Below are positions 8,990 to 20,568 of a DNA stretch of 64,000 nucleotides, one piece after another; positions within the stretch are counted from its first letter, which is position 1, and every line of letters starts with the position of its first letter. Location of the stretch: NCBI RefSeq assembly GCF_027943255.1, contig NC_072894.1:126905601-126969600 (forward strand). The letters run 5' to 3'. The notes under the pieces are model-generated. The model worked only from the letters and a program-made list of their open reading frames with translations. It did not search any database and had not been told where the DNA came from. This stretch comes from Anastrepha obliqua. Lineage: Eukaryota; Arthropoda; Insecta; Diptera; Tephritidae. The position numbers were made by a program, and so were the translations under genes.

Positions 8990-10640
8990 CAGTATGCAAA
9001 GTTCGTATTAGTACATCCTCTTACAAATAAAAATACCACGTATATTTTCAAATTTACTTTAAAGCAATTGATTTCAATCGTAGTGCGGTATTGTATAATT
9101 CATAATAAAATAGAATAATAACAAAAACTCCGAAACATTTGCATAGAATTGAAAAAAATAGCTTTAGTAGCAGTGTAGCTATTTCTACTGCAGGCAAAAT
9201 TCGTATTAGTACACTTAGTATGCGTTGAATTTGTAAACAATTTGTTGGTATTTACCGTTATTTTCGAAACGATTGTGTTAAATATTCAATGTTTAACATT
9301 GGTCAGTTGCGTTTTAGTAGCCATTTGTTGAAGTTCGCGGAGTTAGTTTGCAATGTCGCCTAAACTAAGTGAATTATCAAACGAAACTAGGAGATTAATA
9401 ATAAATATGAACAAAAACGGAAAGTCTTTACGCGAAATTGCGAGAACATTGCAGAAAAGTGTGTCTACAATACAAAACGTAGTCAAAATTTATAGAGACA
9501 GTGGAAGGATTGACAAAAAGCTTCGAAATGTGAACAGGGCAAAGCTTGGACTGAGGCACAAGACTTATTTGAAACGCCTTATCAGGAAAGATCCCATCGT
9601 CAGTGGAGTTTCCCTAGCTGCAGAACTAGAAAAATACTTTTCTATCAAAGTTACACCTCAAACAGTGCGCAATTATGTAAAAAATTGGGATTTAGAAGCA
9701 AAACTGCGGTTAGAAAACCGTATGTAAGCTCAGTCAATAGAAAAAAGCGTGTTATATTCGCCAGGCAATATTTAAACAAAAATATGCGGTTTTGGAAAAG
9801 GGTAATTTTTTCAGACGAGTGTAAATTTAATATAAAAATGTCCGATGGATGCATAAAAATTTGGAGAAAGTGTAATACTAGCCTTCAAAAACGAAATCTG
9901 CAGCCTTCTTTCAAGCACGGTGATGTTTCTCTGATGGTATGGGGATGTTTCGGGGCAAACGGAGTAGGAAAGTTGAATTTTATTGATGGAATTATGACTG
10001 CGAGGCAATATATTGATATTTTAAAAAAGAATCTACTCAAAAGTGCCAAAAAATTGGGTTGCAAAAAAAATTTATATCCCAACAAGATAACGACCCTAAG
10101 CACACGGCGTTGGATACAAGGTTATTGATCCTTTATAACTGTCCAAATTATCTCAAAACACCACCACAAAGCCCGGATATTAATCCCATAGAAAATTTAT
10201 GGTCGATTTTCAAAAAGCAACTGAAACATCATCAAATAAGGAACCGAGAACATTTAAAAAAAGTCCTCAAATCAGAGTGGAAGAAGATTTCTCCAAATCT
10301 CACAAAAAAATTGGTGGAATCTATGCCGAAGAGATTGTCTGCTGTTTTAAGGCAATGAGGGTATCCTACAAAATATTAATTGTCTGAACTATCTTTTATT
10401 TACTCTTTAAATCATTAAAAATACATGTGTACTAATACGAATTTTGCTTCTGTGAAAAGTGTTAATTTTTTTCTTTCTTATTTTTTTTTTTTGCAATTCA
10501 ATACACTTTGTGAGCGGTTTTGTTATTTGGCCTTATTTTAGTTAATTATCTATAAAATAAAACGGTTTCAAGCATTTGTTTTAAAATTAATTTGAAAATA
10601 TACGTGGTTTTTTTATTTATAAGGGGGTATTTGCATACTG
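8990..10640 (+). mobile_element. Tc1-like element with IR/DR termini
   Basis: 1651 bp, TA at 8988-8989 and 10641-10642. Outer ends both begin CAGTATGCAAA and share the block ACCACGTATATTTTCAAATT about 50 bp in. The motif TTCGTATTAGTAC occurs next to the left end (about 9002-9014) and again about 200 bp in (about 9197-9209). Its inverse GTACTAATACGAA lies about 200 bp inside the right end (10430-10442). This is the paired inverted/direct repeat layout of Tc1-like transposase binding sites. The transposase frame between is broken. Confidence 0.85.
9353..10358 (+). pseudogene. Tc1-like DD34E transposase with two frameshifts
   Basis: Three overlapping frames make one decayed transposase. Segment 1 (9353 to about 9690) starts MSPKLSELSNETRRLI and holds the paired HTH DNA-binding domain (SLREIARTLQKSVSTI). 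Segment 2 (about 9685-10065) carries the first catalytic Asp in VIFSDECKFNI and the SLMVWGCFGANGVGKL core. Segment 3 (about 10059-10358) carries QQDNDPKHTA and SPDINPIENLW, giving 34 residues between the second Asp and the Glu, then a C-terminus ending KRLSAVLRQ. All three catalytic residues survive, but single-base shifts near 9690 and 10065 break the protein. The ATG at 9353 is in context as the family start. Confidence 0.87.
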
Positions 10641-10642
10641 TA

Positions 10643-12030
10643 CATATTTGAATTATGAAAACCAAAGTAACTTTAACAACTTAAATAAAAAATATCACAC
10701 ATCTTGTCCATTGTATGTATGTACTAACGTGTAAGAATGTGTACATACATATATACTTACATACATATGTATGTGTTATTGTAGCAAGCAAAAAACAAAT
10801 GACCTATCATAAAAACAATAATAACAATTCCAAAACTACGCAGCGTTTTGTTTATATTTTATATGTATGAATTTATATCTATGTACATATACACAATTTT
10901 ACGCAGTAAATTAATAGTGATAGAGGGCTAACCATTGCGTACATAGAGATATTCAGCTGCATTTATAAAAGTTACAATATGTTATAGATATTGACGTGTA
11001 TGAAGTCACCCCACACACATATATGTACATATATATGTGCGTAAACATGTGCCCAGCTTTTTTTTCGTTTTATAATATAAGTGCATATATACGTACACCC
11101 ATATGTATAACATAGAAACCACTTATTTCGTATCGTTTGAGAAAATCGACCTATATTCTAATAATATAATATTTTATCGAAAATATTGTGGTTCTGCTTT
11201 TTTTAAGAACGCAACTGTCGATATATGCGTAAACAATAGGCAGCTCCGTTCAGGGAGCGTACAGCTGCACACACCCGCCTATCAACGGAAGCGACCATGA
11301 AGGGCACGAAGGCAACGAGGCTTTTGTTTACGATATCACCGCAAACTTGAAAAAGAGGTGTGTCATTTCCAACTGTATGCTTTGCACACGTACATACAAA
11401 TAGTGGTTTTTATTTTTTATAGAGGTATTGTTTTGTTTTTTTACTTCTGCCTCTAAGTTACAAACATACCTACATATGTATGTACATACATACATATGTC
11501 TAGTTTCCTACATTATTTACGTGATATTCTTTCGGTTATATTGCATTAGTTTATTTTTAAATTTGGTTTTCTTATCGAGATACATATTTGTGCTGAGCTG
11601 CGTAGATTTCATTCGCCGATACACTCAAGTCGAGCCCCTTTTCGTTTTCAAGCTGAACAGGTTTTGAACGCAAGGAGACGACGACTCATTATATACACAT
11701 ACACACATGCATACATATACTGCCACACTAAAGATTATATAAGTGCACTCAGACGGCATACGTCAATGAAACAACAACTCGGATCACTTCAGCAGCATTT
11801 TCCAAAATTGATGGGGAATTTTGTATGCTGCTACAACAATATTTTTTTATACAATACTAAAACTCGAACTCTCGTGAACTCAAAAAATGATGGCGTGTAA
11901 GTAAAAACCATTGAGTAGGCAAGCAATCAATCAGGTAGAGTCACTATCACTCAAACGGGCATATTGATGCGGTCGGTCCGGTGAAAAGAAGAAGGGTAAA
12001 CCATCGCGACGAGCTGTAGAAGCGAGTAAC
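10643..12030. other. non-coding, microsatellite-rich
   Basis: Many short (TATG)n/(CATA)n tracts (10710-10780, 10990-11035, 11470-11505, 11695-11720). A GC-richer patch at 11215-11320 has no long conserved frame. Open frames at 11103-11300, 11428-11667 and 11664-11900 have no family resemblance and are not called. Confidence 0.45.
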
Positions 12031-12045
12031 TATGTATTTCTTTGC

Positions 12046-12612
12046 GAGGTCTTTGATCGTATACACAAAAACAATTCGACACAAAGCACAGTGCGGCCGA
12101 TTCCCGAAAAGCTGGCCAAAACTCAAAAAATTAAGTAATTGATTCAAAATTTCTTACTCGGGCGTTGTCGGGGTCGCTGATTACGAATTTGATCTTAAAA
12201 TTTTGAAAATCCACCCCCTTCCACCCCTATTGGCCACCCCCTCACGTGAAATAGCGTATATTCTAGAACATAATCAAGGTGCATGTTAATTTATATGTTT
12301 TCGGGGTCGCTGATTACGAATTTGATCTTAAAATTTTGAAAATACTTACTTTACTCCATTACAAAATCTTTCAAATGTGTACAACTTTCACTATTCGTCG
12401 ACAGTAATACGATGCTCAAACGAAAGCTACGTTGCGACTGGAAATACAGAGGATACTTAGGGAACAGGACGTTGCTATGAACGGTTTTCACTACTGTAGC
12501 CAACCCAAAGACAAAAAAACTCTATCTAGAAACTTTTTTTTTCGACTTTTGGCCAGCTTTTTGGGAATCGGCCGCACTGTGCGAAGATACGTGTACAATT
12601 CGAATTCTCTGA
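12046..12612. repeat. large imperfect inverted repeat enclosing a 43-bp direct repeat
   Basis: The left arm (about 12055-12125) contains CAGTGCGGCCGATTCCC and AAAGCTGGCCAAAA. The right arm (about 12540-12610) carries the inverse blocks TTTTGGCCAGCTTTTTGGG and CGGCCGCACTGTG. Arms are about 75 bp and imperfect. Between them the same 43-bp sequence, starting TCGGGGTCGCTGATTACG, occurs exactly at 12168-12210 and 12301-12343. No transposon family was recognised. Confidence 0.7.
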
Positions 12613-12679
12613 TAGCTCCTCCGTTAAGCTCATGAATAGTTACCTTGCGGTAAGAACTCAAAAGATGACGTGCAAAGCT

Positions 12680-13260
12680 GCCTAATCCAAATCTTTTATT
12701 ATTGAATCCGGTGTGCGGAAAGGTTCCGTGCTTGGTCCCATTTTGTTTAAACTTTTTGTAAGTGATGTATTTTCTGTGTCAATGCTAACGGCATTCAATT
12801 GTATTTGCCTGGCCATTTGGTCTTGTTGAGGACTTGTGTTATCAGATAAATAGTGGCTTGTCTGCAATGGGCCCGTAATAACTAAATTTGTTTAAATGCT
12901 GAAGAGGCATATGTGTAGGGTTAGTAAGAGTGTTTTAAATTTTTAAAGATATTCCCAAACTGTTTATTGGTGGTAGTGTCCTTAAGTTAACTGACACAGT
13001 TAGAAAATTATGTTTCGTTGTGTCAGTAAAGTTTTAAGTAATGTTTATACTGTTTTAGGTAGATTGAGAATGCCAGCGTCGTTTACGCCTCTAAAGACAA
13101 GAATAAATCTAGCTAATGGTACCTCATGGAGTCAGGTTGACGTTATGTTTGTGGTCTCAAAAAATATGGCCACATTTCTATCTTTCTGGGAAAAGCTTGA
13201 ATGCAGCATTTTTGAATATCAGGCAGACATTATACTACTTGTTGAGTCTAATTAAGTATT
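12680..13260 (+). pseudogene. non-LTR retrotransposon reverse transcriptase fragment
   Basis: Reverse transcriptase palm remains: IESGVRKGSVLGPILFKLF at about 12698-12755 corresponds to the conserved GVPQGSVLGPLLF box. Farther on, about 12945-12990 reads as FIGGSVLKLTD, and about 13067-13115 reads MPASFTPLKTRINLANG, the block that follows the palm in CR1/jockey-like elements. The YADD region between is missing or shifted, and several frames and stops are involved. 5' and 3' ends are not evident. Confidence 0.68.
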
Positions 13261-13489
13261 CGATTAAAATAAGACCATCGTTCTCCCACATACATGCATA
13301 AAACTTATCGCTTTTGTGAGATATATTTTTATTATAAACACTTCAAGTTTTTCCAACTCTTGTTATTTGTTATAATTTTCTGTGAAAATAAGTAGGCTTT
13401 GATTGAAAAGAAATATGTATATAAAGGGAACATTTTTAAAAATATAGAGAGAAAAATTGTAATTTTGAAGCAATGAGTTTCATTAGTAG

Positions 13490-13600
13490 ACAAGGATTCT
13501 CCCCGCAACAGTTTTATAGCCGCAACATTAAGGATACAGGACTCTCCCTGCAACAGATTTGTAGCCGCATACAGGATTCTTCCCGCAACATTACTAGATA
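13490..13600. repeat. short imperfect tandem repeat
   Basis: A motif with core AGGATTCTCCCCGCAACA followed by TTTATAGCCGCA recurs about three times (13493, 13538, 13571) with variable spacing and substitutions. Outside this short array I found no further copies. Confidence 0.6.
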
Positions 13601-13660
13601 TACCTACATACATGTAAAAACTCATAGAATTTAAAGCGCCTAAATATTTTTATGATAAAT

Positions 13661-14230
13661 TTAAATGAAATAAGTATTGTAGGCAATTAGTAAAAAAATA
13701 ATCAAGGTAAAATCAATATCTAAAATCTTTGAAATACTATTAAGCTCCCTAAGAGGTGTAACGATTTTAGCAAGGAAAAAGTACTTCGGTTTTGCCACAT
13801 TAAAATGAAACAGAGAATGGAAACGCAAAGTTCTGTAAGAATCATATAAACCTATCTGTTCGAGAAGGTCAGCGCAATCAATGTCACCAAAGATTAAATC
13901 AAACACAAACATTAAATACTGATCGGTGCTTCTATTTTCCAGATCAAGGAAAAGATCAGAAAAAAATCCACAAGATGGAAGGGGTTCAGAAAAATTAAGA
14001 GTTTGAAGAGCAAACCCCATGAACTTTCTTAGTACTTTTTCGAGTCTATTATCCTGAATGAAATCTATAAAATGGGTTCCAAATAATCGTGGCATATTCT
14101 AGTTTCGAGCGAACTAATGAATTAGAAAACAACTTTCCTAGTACAAGCCAAGTTACCATACGACTTATAAAAATAAAGCGATTATCAAGACAACCCCTAA
14201 GTCCATATAGTTTTAAACTATGCCAAGCTG
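13661..14230 (-). pseudogene. LINE reverse transcriptase C-terminal fragment
   Basis: On the minus strand a 144-codon open stretch (14095-13661) continues a pattern typical of the region after the RT palm in jockey/CR1-type LINEs. The upstream frame gives RSKLEYA, then DNRLEKVLRKFMGFALQTL, then FVFDLIFGDIDCADLLEQI. This matches the common 'RS.LEYA..W.P....I..IE..Q..F..FAL' layout and the 'L..G.ID...LL' block. There is no catalytic core, so it is a 5'-truncated or broken copy. Family clade is uncertain. Confidence 0.65.
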
Positions 14231-14993
14231 ATTATTTAGATACTGTATAAAGAAGGCATAATATTTGAAGACTTAGATATATTCTAATGGAATAGCAACT
14301 TTTGGCAGGAGTTGCGGGTGACATTGTTGGTGGGTTTTTATACTGGAACCAAAGTAGACAAAGTCTGGCATAATTTCGTAGTTATATCTGCCACAGTGGC
14401 GTGTGTTCCACTATGGAAGGACTCCCCGCGTGTTGTCCTAAAGTATCTTGTATTTTCATCGTTCGCTATGTTAGAGTCGCGCGTATGGTTCTAGTTAACA
14501 ATGTTAATATCGTCTGTGTTACACCAGCAGCATTGTGACGCTTTCTAACACCAGATTCTAAAGATCTAAAACTAGATCTAATCTAGTATATAACAGCACT
14601 TTCCAATTCTGGCAGAGATAATTATCGTGATCAACGTCGATCTACATAGCCGTATGAGTTTCGCGGGACACGAAATTACCAATACTACGAATATACATAC
14701 ATATGTATGTACATATATTAGACCATGTAAGCGAAACTGACTTTAACGGTAGGATAACCCTTCTTTGGATTGGGCAGAATATACTTAAATTCCAATCCTA
14801 ATAGACGCTTACGATCGGACTTTTTCTCATAAGTAGCTAGGTAGGTAAGTGAAATGGTTGAAGTGCCAGTCTGGCACTCCTCAAGTAGCACTAAAGCGCC
14901 GTTTTGATACCATTATGAGACCTCCAACAGGCAGATTTTTACAACCAGCCAGATCAGTTGATATAATGGAGAAGATTGATCTCATCACATATG
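14231..14993. other. non-coding, no element recognised
   Basis: No sustained homology was seen. Short frames at 14312-14494 and 14849-15046 lack recognisable content; the second overlaps the left end of the DD37D element. Confidence 0.45.
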
Positions 14994-15154
14994 TACGGGG
15001 AGAACGATATGAAGTGTTACCAACTTCACACTGCTTATATCTGTAAAACAACTCCTGACATCACCGTCAAAATTGTTCTAATGACAGTTCAATATATTGT
15101 TTATAAGCCATCAAAAGCATTTCCGTCTCAGTTTTCTTGAATTTTTTTTCTGTG

Positions 15155-16475
15155 ATGGAATTCAAACGTAATACAGTCCAATCGTGATAGTCCGACACAT
15201 ACGGGACCGACTCGTTGTCGGATTATCAAATATTCCGGTTCCATTTAATGACACGAAAAGACAGAAAAAAATCACATCAACACCGTCAGAAATCGCGAGA
15301 GAACTGGCGTCGTTCAAATTCAATGACAAATACGTTGTGACCGGGAAACAAAACACAATCCCCTCTGCTGCTCTGCTACAACTGATCAAAATAAAATAAT
15401 GCCAATTGCATCCATAGACGTTATGAGGTTGTCGGATTACCGAACGTGTCGGATTAAGAAATGTCGGACTATCACGATTGTACTGTAGTGTGATTGCGTT
15501 ATATTTGGCTGGAAAATCACAACCAGCCATTGTTCGTGAGCTCAGTCACCTCAAAGTGAATAAAATGTTTGTGTATCGCACTATAAAACGTTACAATGAT
15601 ACTGGTAGCATTGCAAAACGCTATGGAGGTGGACCAAAAAAACCGCAACAACGCCAGAAATGGTTCGGAAAGTGAAGGCTCGACTTGAACGAAATCCACG
15701 TCGAAGTGGAAGAAAAATGGCCAAAGAACTGAAAATATCGCAAGAGAGCATTCGACGCATATTGAAAAATGAGATCAAGGTTCCAAAAAGCACACGATCT
15801 TTCACCCCAGCAAAAAAACGTTCGGTGCGAAAGAGCAAAGGAGTTGTTGCGCTTGCACGAACGTGGCGAATTTCCTAACATTGTGTTTTCTGATGAAAAA
15901 AATTTACCGATTGAGCATTTCATAAACACTGAAAACGATCGTGTTTACTTGACCGAACACTCATACGAGAATTTGAGCCTACGTATGGCCACTCGAAGCA
16001 ATTTAACATCGCAAGTAATGTGACCGCTGATGGATGCTCTCCAATCGTTTTTATCGAGCCTGGTGTCAAAGTGAATGCGACTTATTATCGGGAAAATGTT
16101 TTAGGAGCTGCTTTAGAGCCGTGGAAACGCAAACATTTCGGTCGTAGACCATGGACGTTCCAACAGGGATCGGCACCGTCTCATAAAGCTCGTGTGAACC
16201 AAGAATGGTTAAAAAATCATGTTCCACACTTCATTTCATCCACACAATGGCTCTCGAATTCGCCAGACGCAAATCCGATGGACTATTCCATCTGGTCCAT
16301 TTTGGAGAGTAAGGTGAGAACTAAAAAATATGTCAGTATGGATGCGTTGAAAAAAGCGATTATACGAGAATGGGCCAAAATACCTCAAGATCGCATTCGT
16401 GCAACATGCAACTCATGTTTTGACCGTTTGAAGGCTATAGTCAAGGCAAAAGGTGGTCATATCGAGCTAGAGTGA
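15155..16475 (+). pseudogene. DD37D transposase, frameshifted and interrupted
   Basis: Start MEFKRN at 15155 is split from VIALYLAGKSQPAI (15490 on) by the nested MITE. HTH domains follow (FVYRTIKRYNDTGSIAKRYGG; then MVRKVKARLERNPRRSGRKM in another frame from 15660). The core has NIVFSDEKN near 15880-15900, FIEPGVKVN, and RPWTFQQGSAPSHKAR near 16145-16200. In that block the second catalytic Asp is Gly (16167-16169). SPDANPMDYSIW supplies the third Asp, 37 residues later by count. At least three frame changes occur (near 15645, 15840 and 16015). The C-terminus KAKGGHIELE is intact. Not functional. Confidence 0.85.
15174..15485. mobile_element. pogo/Tigger-like MITE nested in the DD37D element
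   Basis: 312 bp, bordered by TA at 15172-15173 and 15486-15487, which duplicates a single TA in the host transposase frame. Terminal inverted repeats are CAGTCCAATCGTGATAGTCC and, reversed, CAGTACAATCGTGATAGTCC, both followed by GACA. The CAGT start and TA target are typical of pogo/Tigger elements; the class is inferred from ends only. Subterminal repeats of GTCGGATTA occur at both sides. An internal open stretch has no recognised product. Confidence 0.8.
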
Positions 16476-16595
16476 ATATCTGTTAAAATTGTAATCATTT
16501 TTGAACAATTTTGTCTTTGAAACCAATAAAAACTAATTTCACACAAAAAAGTTATGGTGTTTGAATAGGTAACACTTCATATCGTTCACCCTGTA

Positions 16596-18299
16596 GTTAT
16601 ACATATGTATGTACATATGTATGATTTTAAAACGACTCTAGAAGTTTCGTAGCAGAGAGCGAACGTCTATACATGGCTGCATATACATATATGTACATAT
16701 CTACATACATATGTACAATGTTTTTATACGAATATATGTATATACATACATACATACTTGTATCCTAATTAATAATAATATAGACATATATGTATGTATG
16801 TATCAATATTTGTACAATTACTTCTATACAAGTAATTGCTGAGGCCCGCGACCATTCACATTTCTCACATTCGTGCATACATACATATGGATGTTAACGT
16901 AACTATATGTCCACATGTAGATACATATACATATGCATATGTATTCGCAAAATTACATGCGAAGGTGTTTATATGTTTTTATATAAATCTGTATGCGATA
17001 ACGCATAAACTCGCGTAGCTTTATACATATGTATGTATGTATGTATATAAATGTATGTACGAGTCGTAAACAATCCACAATTTACGCTCCACATAATGCT
17101 TCAATTATAATTTAATTAGAATTAAACTGATAAGCGAAGAATCTCATTGCTGGAGCCAATGAATTTTTATTAGTTTTTGCCCCCAAGCAACTTTGTAGGC
17201 TTTAAGAGAAGCAGAAGCAAACGTTTGGCAGGGACTTATTATCGCAGAAGGAAATTAAATGTAGGCACATGAGTTTACTTACATACATACATACACATGT
17301 TTATGTCCGTATGCATATGTATGTAAGAAAAAGTTTCATTGAGTATAATGTGTGTGTTTTTTTATAAACAAAAAATAACTTTAAAGCCGTTTTTTACTGA
17401 CGTCAATTCAAACCTTTCGAATTATGTATATTTGATGTTTTTTCACTAGCTCACGTATTGTACTTCTACATACTATGTATATACATATTGTAGTAAGGCA
17501 ATTCAGATTATCAAACAGAAATAGAACAGAATTTTGGGAATGATAAAATGCTCGCTGTTAATCGAATAATATAAAAGTACATAATATATCCATAGGCATA
17601 TTTATTAACAAGTGTATACGTGTGTATGTACATACACATTTTCCGCAATTATAATAGGTGTACGTACACACCTATGCACTTTTTCAGCAAATTCAACTTG
17701 AAAGATTGCATTAAATGTGCTTGACATCAATACCGTTTACGTCTAATAGAGTGAGAATTATGTCGGATGCGTCCTGAGCATATGTATGTGCATACATATG
17801 TATGTGTATGTGAATGTATGTACATAGATATATGCATTAGAATGTAAGTTATGTATATTTCCATTATTCTTTTTTTCCCCAAAATTTTTTGCTTTTGTCT
17901 CTAACATACCCATTTATTTTTTAATCATATTCACTACTAATAATGGTCTACACCAAAAATATGAAAAGTAGACAGCCGGCTTGAGGGTGGCTCTTTAGAT
18001 TTTTAACCAGTTAATTGTGTTTGACGAGTATACTATACACAGTTATCTGGTTAAAGACGTTCCTCAAAACAAAAAGATGAACATGAAAGATGAAATGTGC
18101 AGAAAAATGTACGTAAATTGTTACTATAACACATACAGCCATGGACATATAAACACTCCACTGGGTATTTGTATACGAAAAGTTAATTTATTTCTTAAAA
18201 CAAACACTAGCAACTTAAAAAAGGAACAGTAAAACAATGTAAATTCCACTTCATTTTTCTTTTAATTAGGGAAACTTTGATAAAATAATCTAAAAATAG
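16596..18299. other. non-coding, dense (TATG)n/(CATA)n microsatellites
   Basis: Repeated ACATATGTATGTACATACATA-like tracts throughout (16600-16810, 16870-17060, 17275-17330, 17780-17835). No coding content or element ends were recognised. Open frames at 16836-17018 and 18017-18232 are made by, or lie beside, these repeats. Confidence 0.5.
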
Positions 18300-18830
18300 T
18301 TTAAATGAATCGAAACGATTATTCAAAGAACTGTAACGCTATTAAATGTTTTACCATGCTAGTATTTTGTGCTTTATCCACCGTTTTTATCTCTTTGCTT
18401 TGGGATAGCGTACCATGTTTTCCGAATTCCGGCCCAGAAATCATCAAATTATTTTTCTTTGTTACTTGCGATGTTTACTTTGACAAAATTCTACAAGTTT
18501 TCTATGGGTTTAAGGTCGGGCCTCATTATTCTATTCCAGCACCATAATTTTTTCTCTTTGAAACCTTGCCTTGGACACATGCCCAATTTAATGGCATATA
18601 CAAAGGGAGTATATCCAAATACTGAAATCCGTTCATTTTACCACTTACGCGTACAATCTGTCCTACGCTGTTCACTGTGTTTGTGTAAACCTTCGGTAAA
18701 GCGATAATACGAGCAAAGGGGCTCAGATTCGTCGAGTTGTGTTCCTAAAACCTTCCTGGAAACATCCAGATCAAAATCTTATTTCGGGCGTTATTTGCCT
18801 TGATCTTGCGCACTATAACCTAGTCAACAC
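18300..18830 (-). pseudogene. decayed Tc1-like transposase fragment
   Basis: On the minus strand, about 18540-18490 reads RPDLKPIENL, matching the Tc1 SPDLNPIENLW block that carries the catalytic Glu. Downstream text resembles the usual C-terminal helices (AGIRKTWYAIPKQRDKNGG). Upstream, around 18690-18600, VNSVGQIVRVSGKMNGFQYL fits the block before the second catalytic Asp. Frequent stops and shifts. No ends found. Confidence 0.5.
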
Positions 18831-20003
18831 TAGTATGTAGTTTAGATAAATTGCGTAAATAAATACTAATTATCATTATATGTACATACGTAAATACGTT
18901 TAGGGTGAACGGAAAATTTTCACTTATTGCCATATTACTCATTGCTGTGGTAATCTTTCATATGCATGTGTATGATTGCCTGAATATGGATTTATGACTG
19001 CAGCTGTTGATGTCATGCATTTGGCATTAGGGTAGCTAAACCGATATAGAAAGAAAATGCACTAAAAATATATTGCCAAATAACTGTTTTCGCATTTTTA
19101 TCCAGGAAAGTTTTACTAACAATTTATAATACTACAGTTTTCCTTTTAAAAATATGTAATGAAACATAAAAAAGAGTAACACACAGCGTCAATAAACAAG
19201 ACTTCGGATCATGTTGGTCTCTAGGTATAAGATTTTACAAGACTGACGTACATAAATTAAATCGGTTGTAAATTAATTACAACTTATTGAAAAAATACGT
19301 ACATATGTATGTAAAAGTACTAAATAAAAAATGTAAAAGACAATCCATATGTAACACATTTCATACCGCTATCGATAAAAACAAAAATAAAATGTTAAAT
19401 ATGTAACGGGCAAACAACATATGATGGCACTTCTACATGAGACATATGTATGTATATGTATATGTACGCAGCAAACACATTCTCAAATTGTTTAATGTTA
19501 AAATATTCAGTCTCTAGACGCACACCACAAATCTTTAATTATTTTTAATCTATAAGCCTTTATCATTTCAGCAGGTGGCAGGCAGTCTTATGCCTATTAG
19601 TAGCTTTCATTCATTCATTTTAAAGTGAATTAAACAACCCTAATACATATGCACATACATACTTACATATGTATGCACGTACTATGGGGAATTCTAAATT
19701 GAACTTTACACCAATGCCTACTAATCATTATCGTGTCGTTTTGCAAACACATATCGACACATTGGCAGCAATAAAGTAATAAAAGCACAAAGAAATTGAA
19801 GTGACTATTAGAACTTACTTGAACAAAGAACGGCAATGAAACATCTGATTTATTATAAGATTTATTGTTGTACATACAAACGCAATATTAATATTTTCAT
19901 CAGGGATATTGTGTAAATGTGCATACATATTCCATTAAATGAATGCGTAGAATTATCGATATTTCAGAAATAAAAATTTGGGGCAAATATTTTATATTAA
20001 TAT
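18831..20003. other. non-coding, no element recognised
   Basis: AT-rich with several ACATATGTATG tracts. The minus-strand frame at 19663-19875 has no recognisable content. Confidence 0.45.
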
Positions 20004-20004
20004 A

Positions 20005-20392
20005 TAGTTTGGGGAAAAAGAAATACATTATTTTCTCGGTAGATGGTTGTATGTGGTGATCGATATCTCGTAAACTATCATTTCATACTAAAAGAAATAT
20101 TTTGCTGTATTTGGTTTGTGCCATTCAGTTGTGAGTTACAGGGCGTTAACAATAGAAGACAACAAAGAGAAAATTCGGTTTTACAGTTTTTTGTTTAAAG
20201 CGAAAATGCAAGCCAGGCCGCCGTTGAAATTGTGAATTGTGTTTATGATGCCGATATTCTAACAGCTAAATACGTGCAATTTTGGTTTCGTCGATTCCGT
20301 TAAGGCATTTTTGATGTTGACGATAATTTTGAGTGTCGATAAAATCACAGGAATAATCGCAAAAATAATGGATATCTTTTGCCCCAAACTAA
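20005..20392 (+). mobile_element. internally deleted mariner element
   Basis: About 388 bp. Left end TAGTTTGGGGAAAAAGA and reversed right end TTAGTTTGGGGCAAAAGA form terminal inverted repeats beside TA. It retains only the N-terminal DNA-binding part: NKEKIRF, then ASQAAVEIVNCVYDADIL, then VQFWFRRFR and GIFDVDD (about 20155-20330), typical of the mariner double HTH. The rest of the transposase is missing, so it is non-autonomous. Confidence 0.72.
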
Positions 20393-20568
20393 TATAACCA
20401 ATTTTCTGCAAATAGATGCAAAAAACTAAGAAACATTTGTTAATTTGTAAGCAAAGTTCATTCATCAGTGCGATTTGCTCGATAGAGAAAATGAATATAA
20501 AATATATGGATGACTTACGTCTCATATACTCGTACATAGGAATACATATGTACATTAGTGCTCACATA

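Larger units (their letters stand above)
14996..16593 (+). mobile_element. DD37D (maT-like) element with a nested MITE
   Basis: 1598 bp between TA at 14994-14995 and 16594-16595. Ends CGGGGAGAACGATATGAAGTG-type left and, reversed, CAGGGTGAACGATATGAAG right, continuing into TGTTACC. The body encodes a decayed transposase (15155-16475). Removing the nested element at 15174-15485 leaves about 1.3 kb, the usual length for this group. A further, deleted copy with the same left end is at 49249. Confidence 0.87.

Noticed and set aside
11428..11667. Possible membrane protein ORF
   Set aside because: Hydrophobic residues come from AT-rich DNA with TATG repeats; no conserved pattern.
13490..13600. CRISPR-like array
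   Set aside because: Only three imperfect units with irregular spacing in eukaryotic DNA; a short tandem repeat is enough.
12680..14230. One LINE inverted by twin priming
   Set aside because: The plus- and minus-strand fragments overlap in the region of the protein they cover, so they more likely come from two families.
15184..15399. ORF inside the pogo-like MITE
   Set aside because: Only 71 codons, no pogo transposase motif; could be a scrap of one but cannot be supported.
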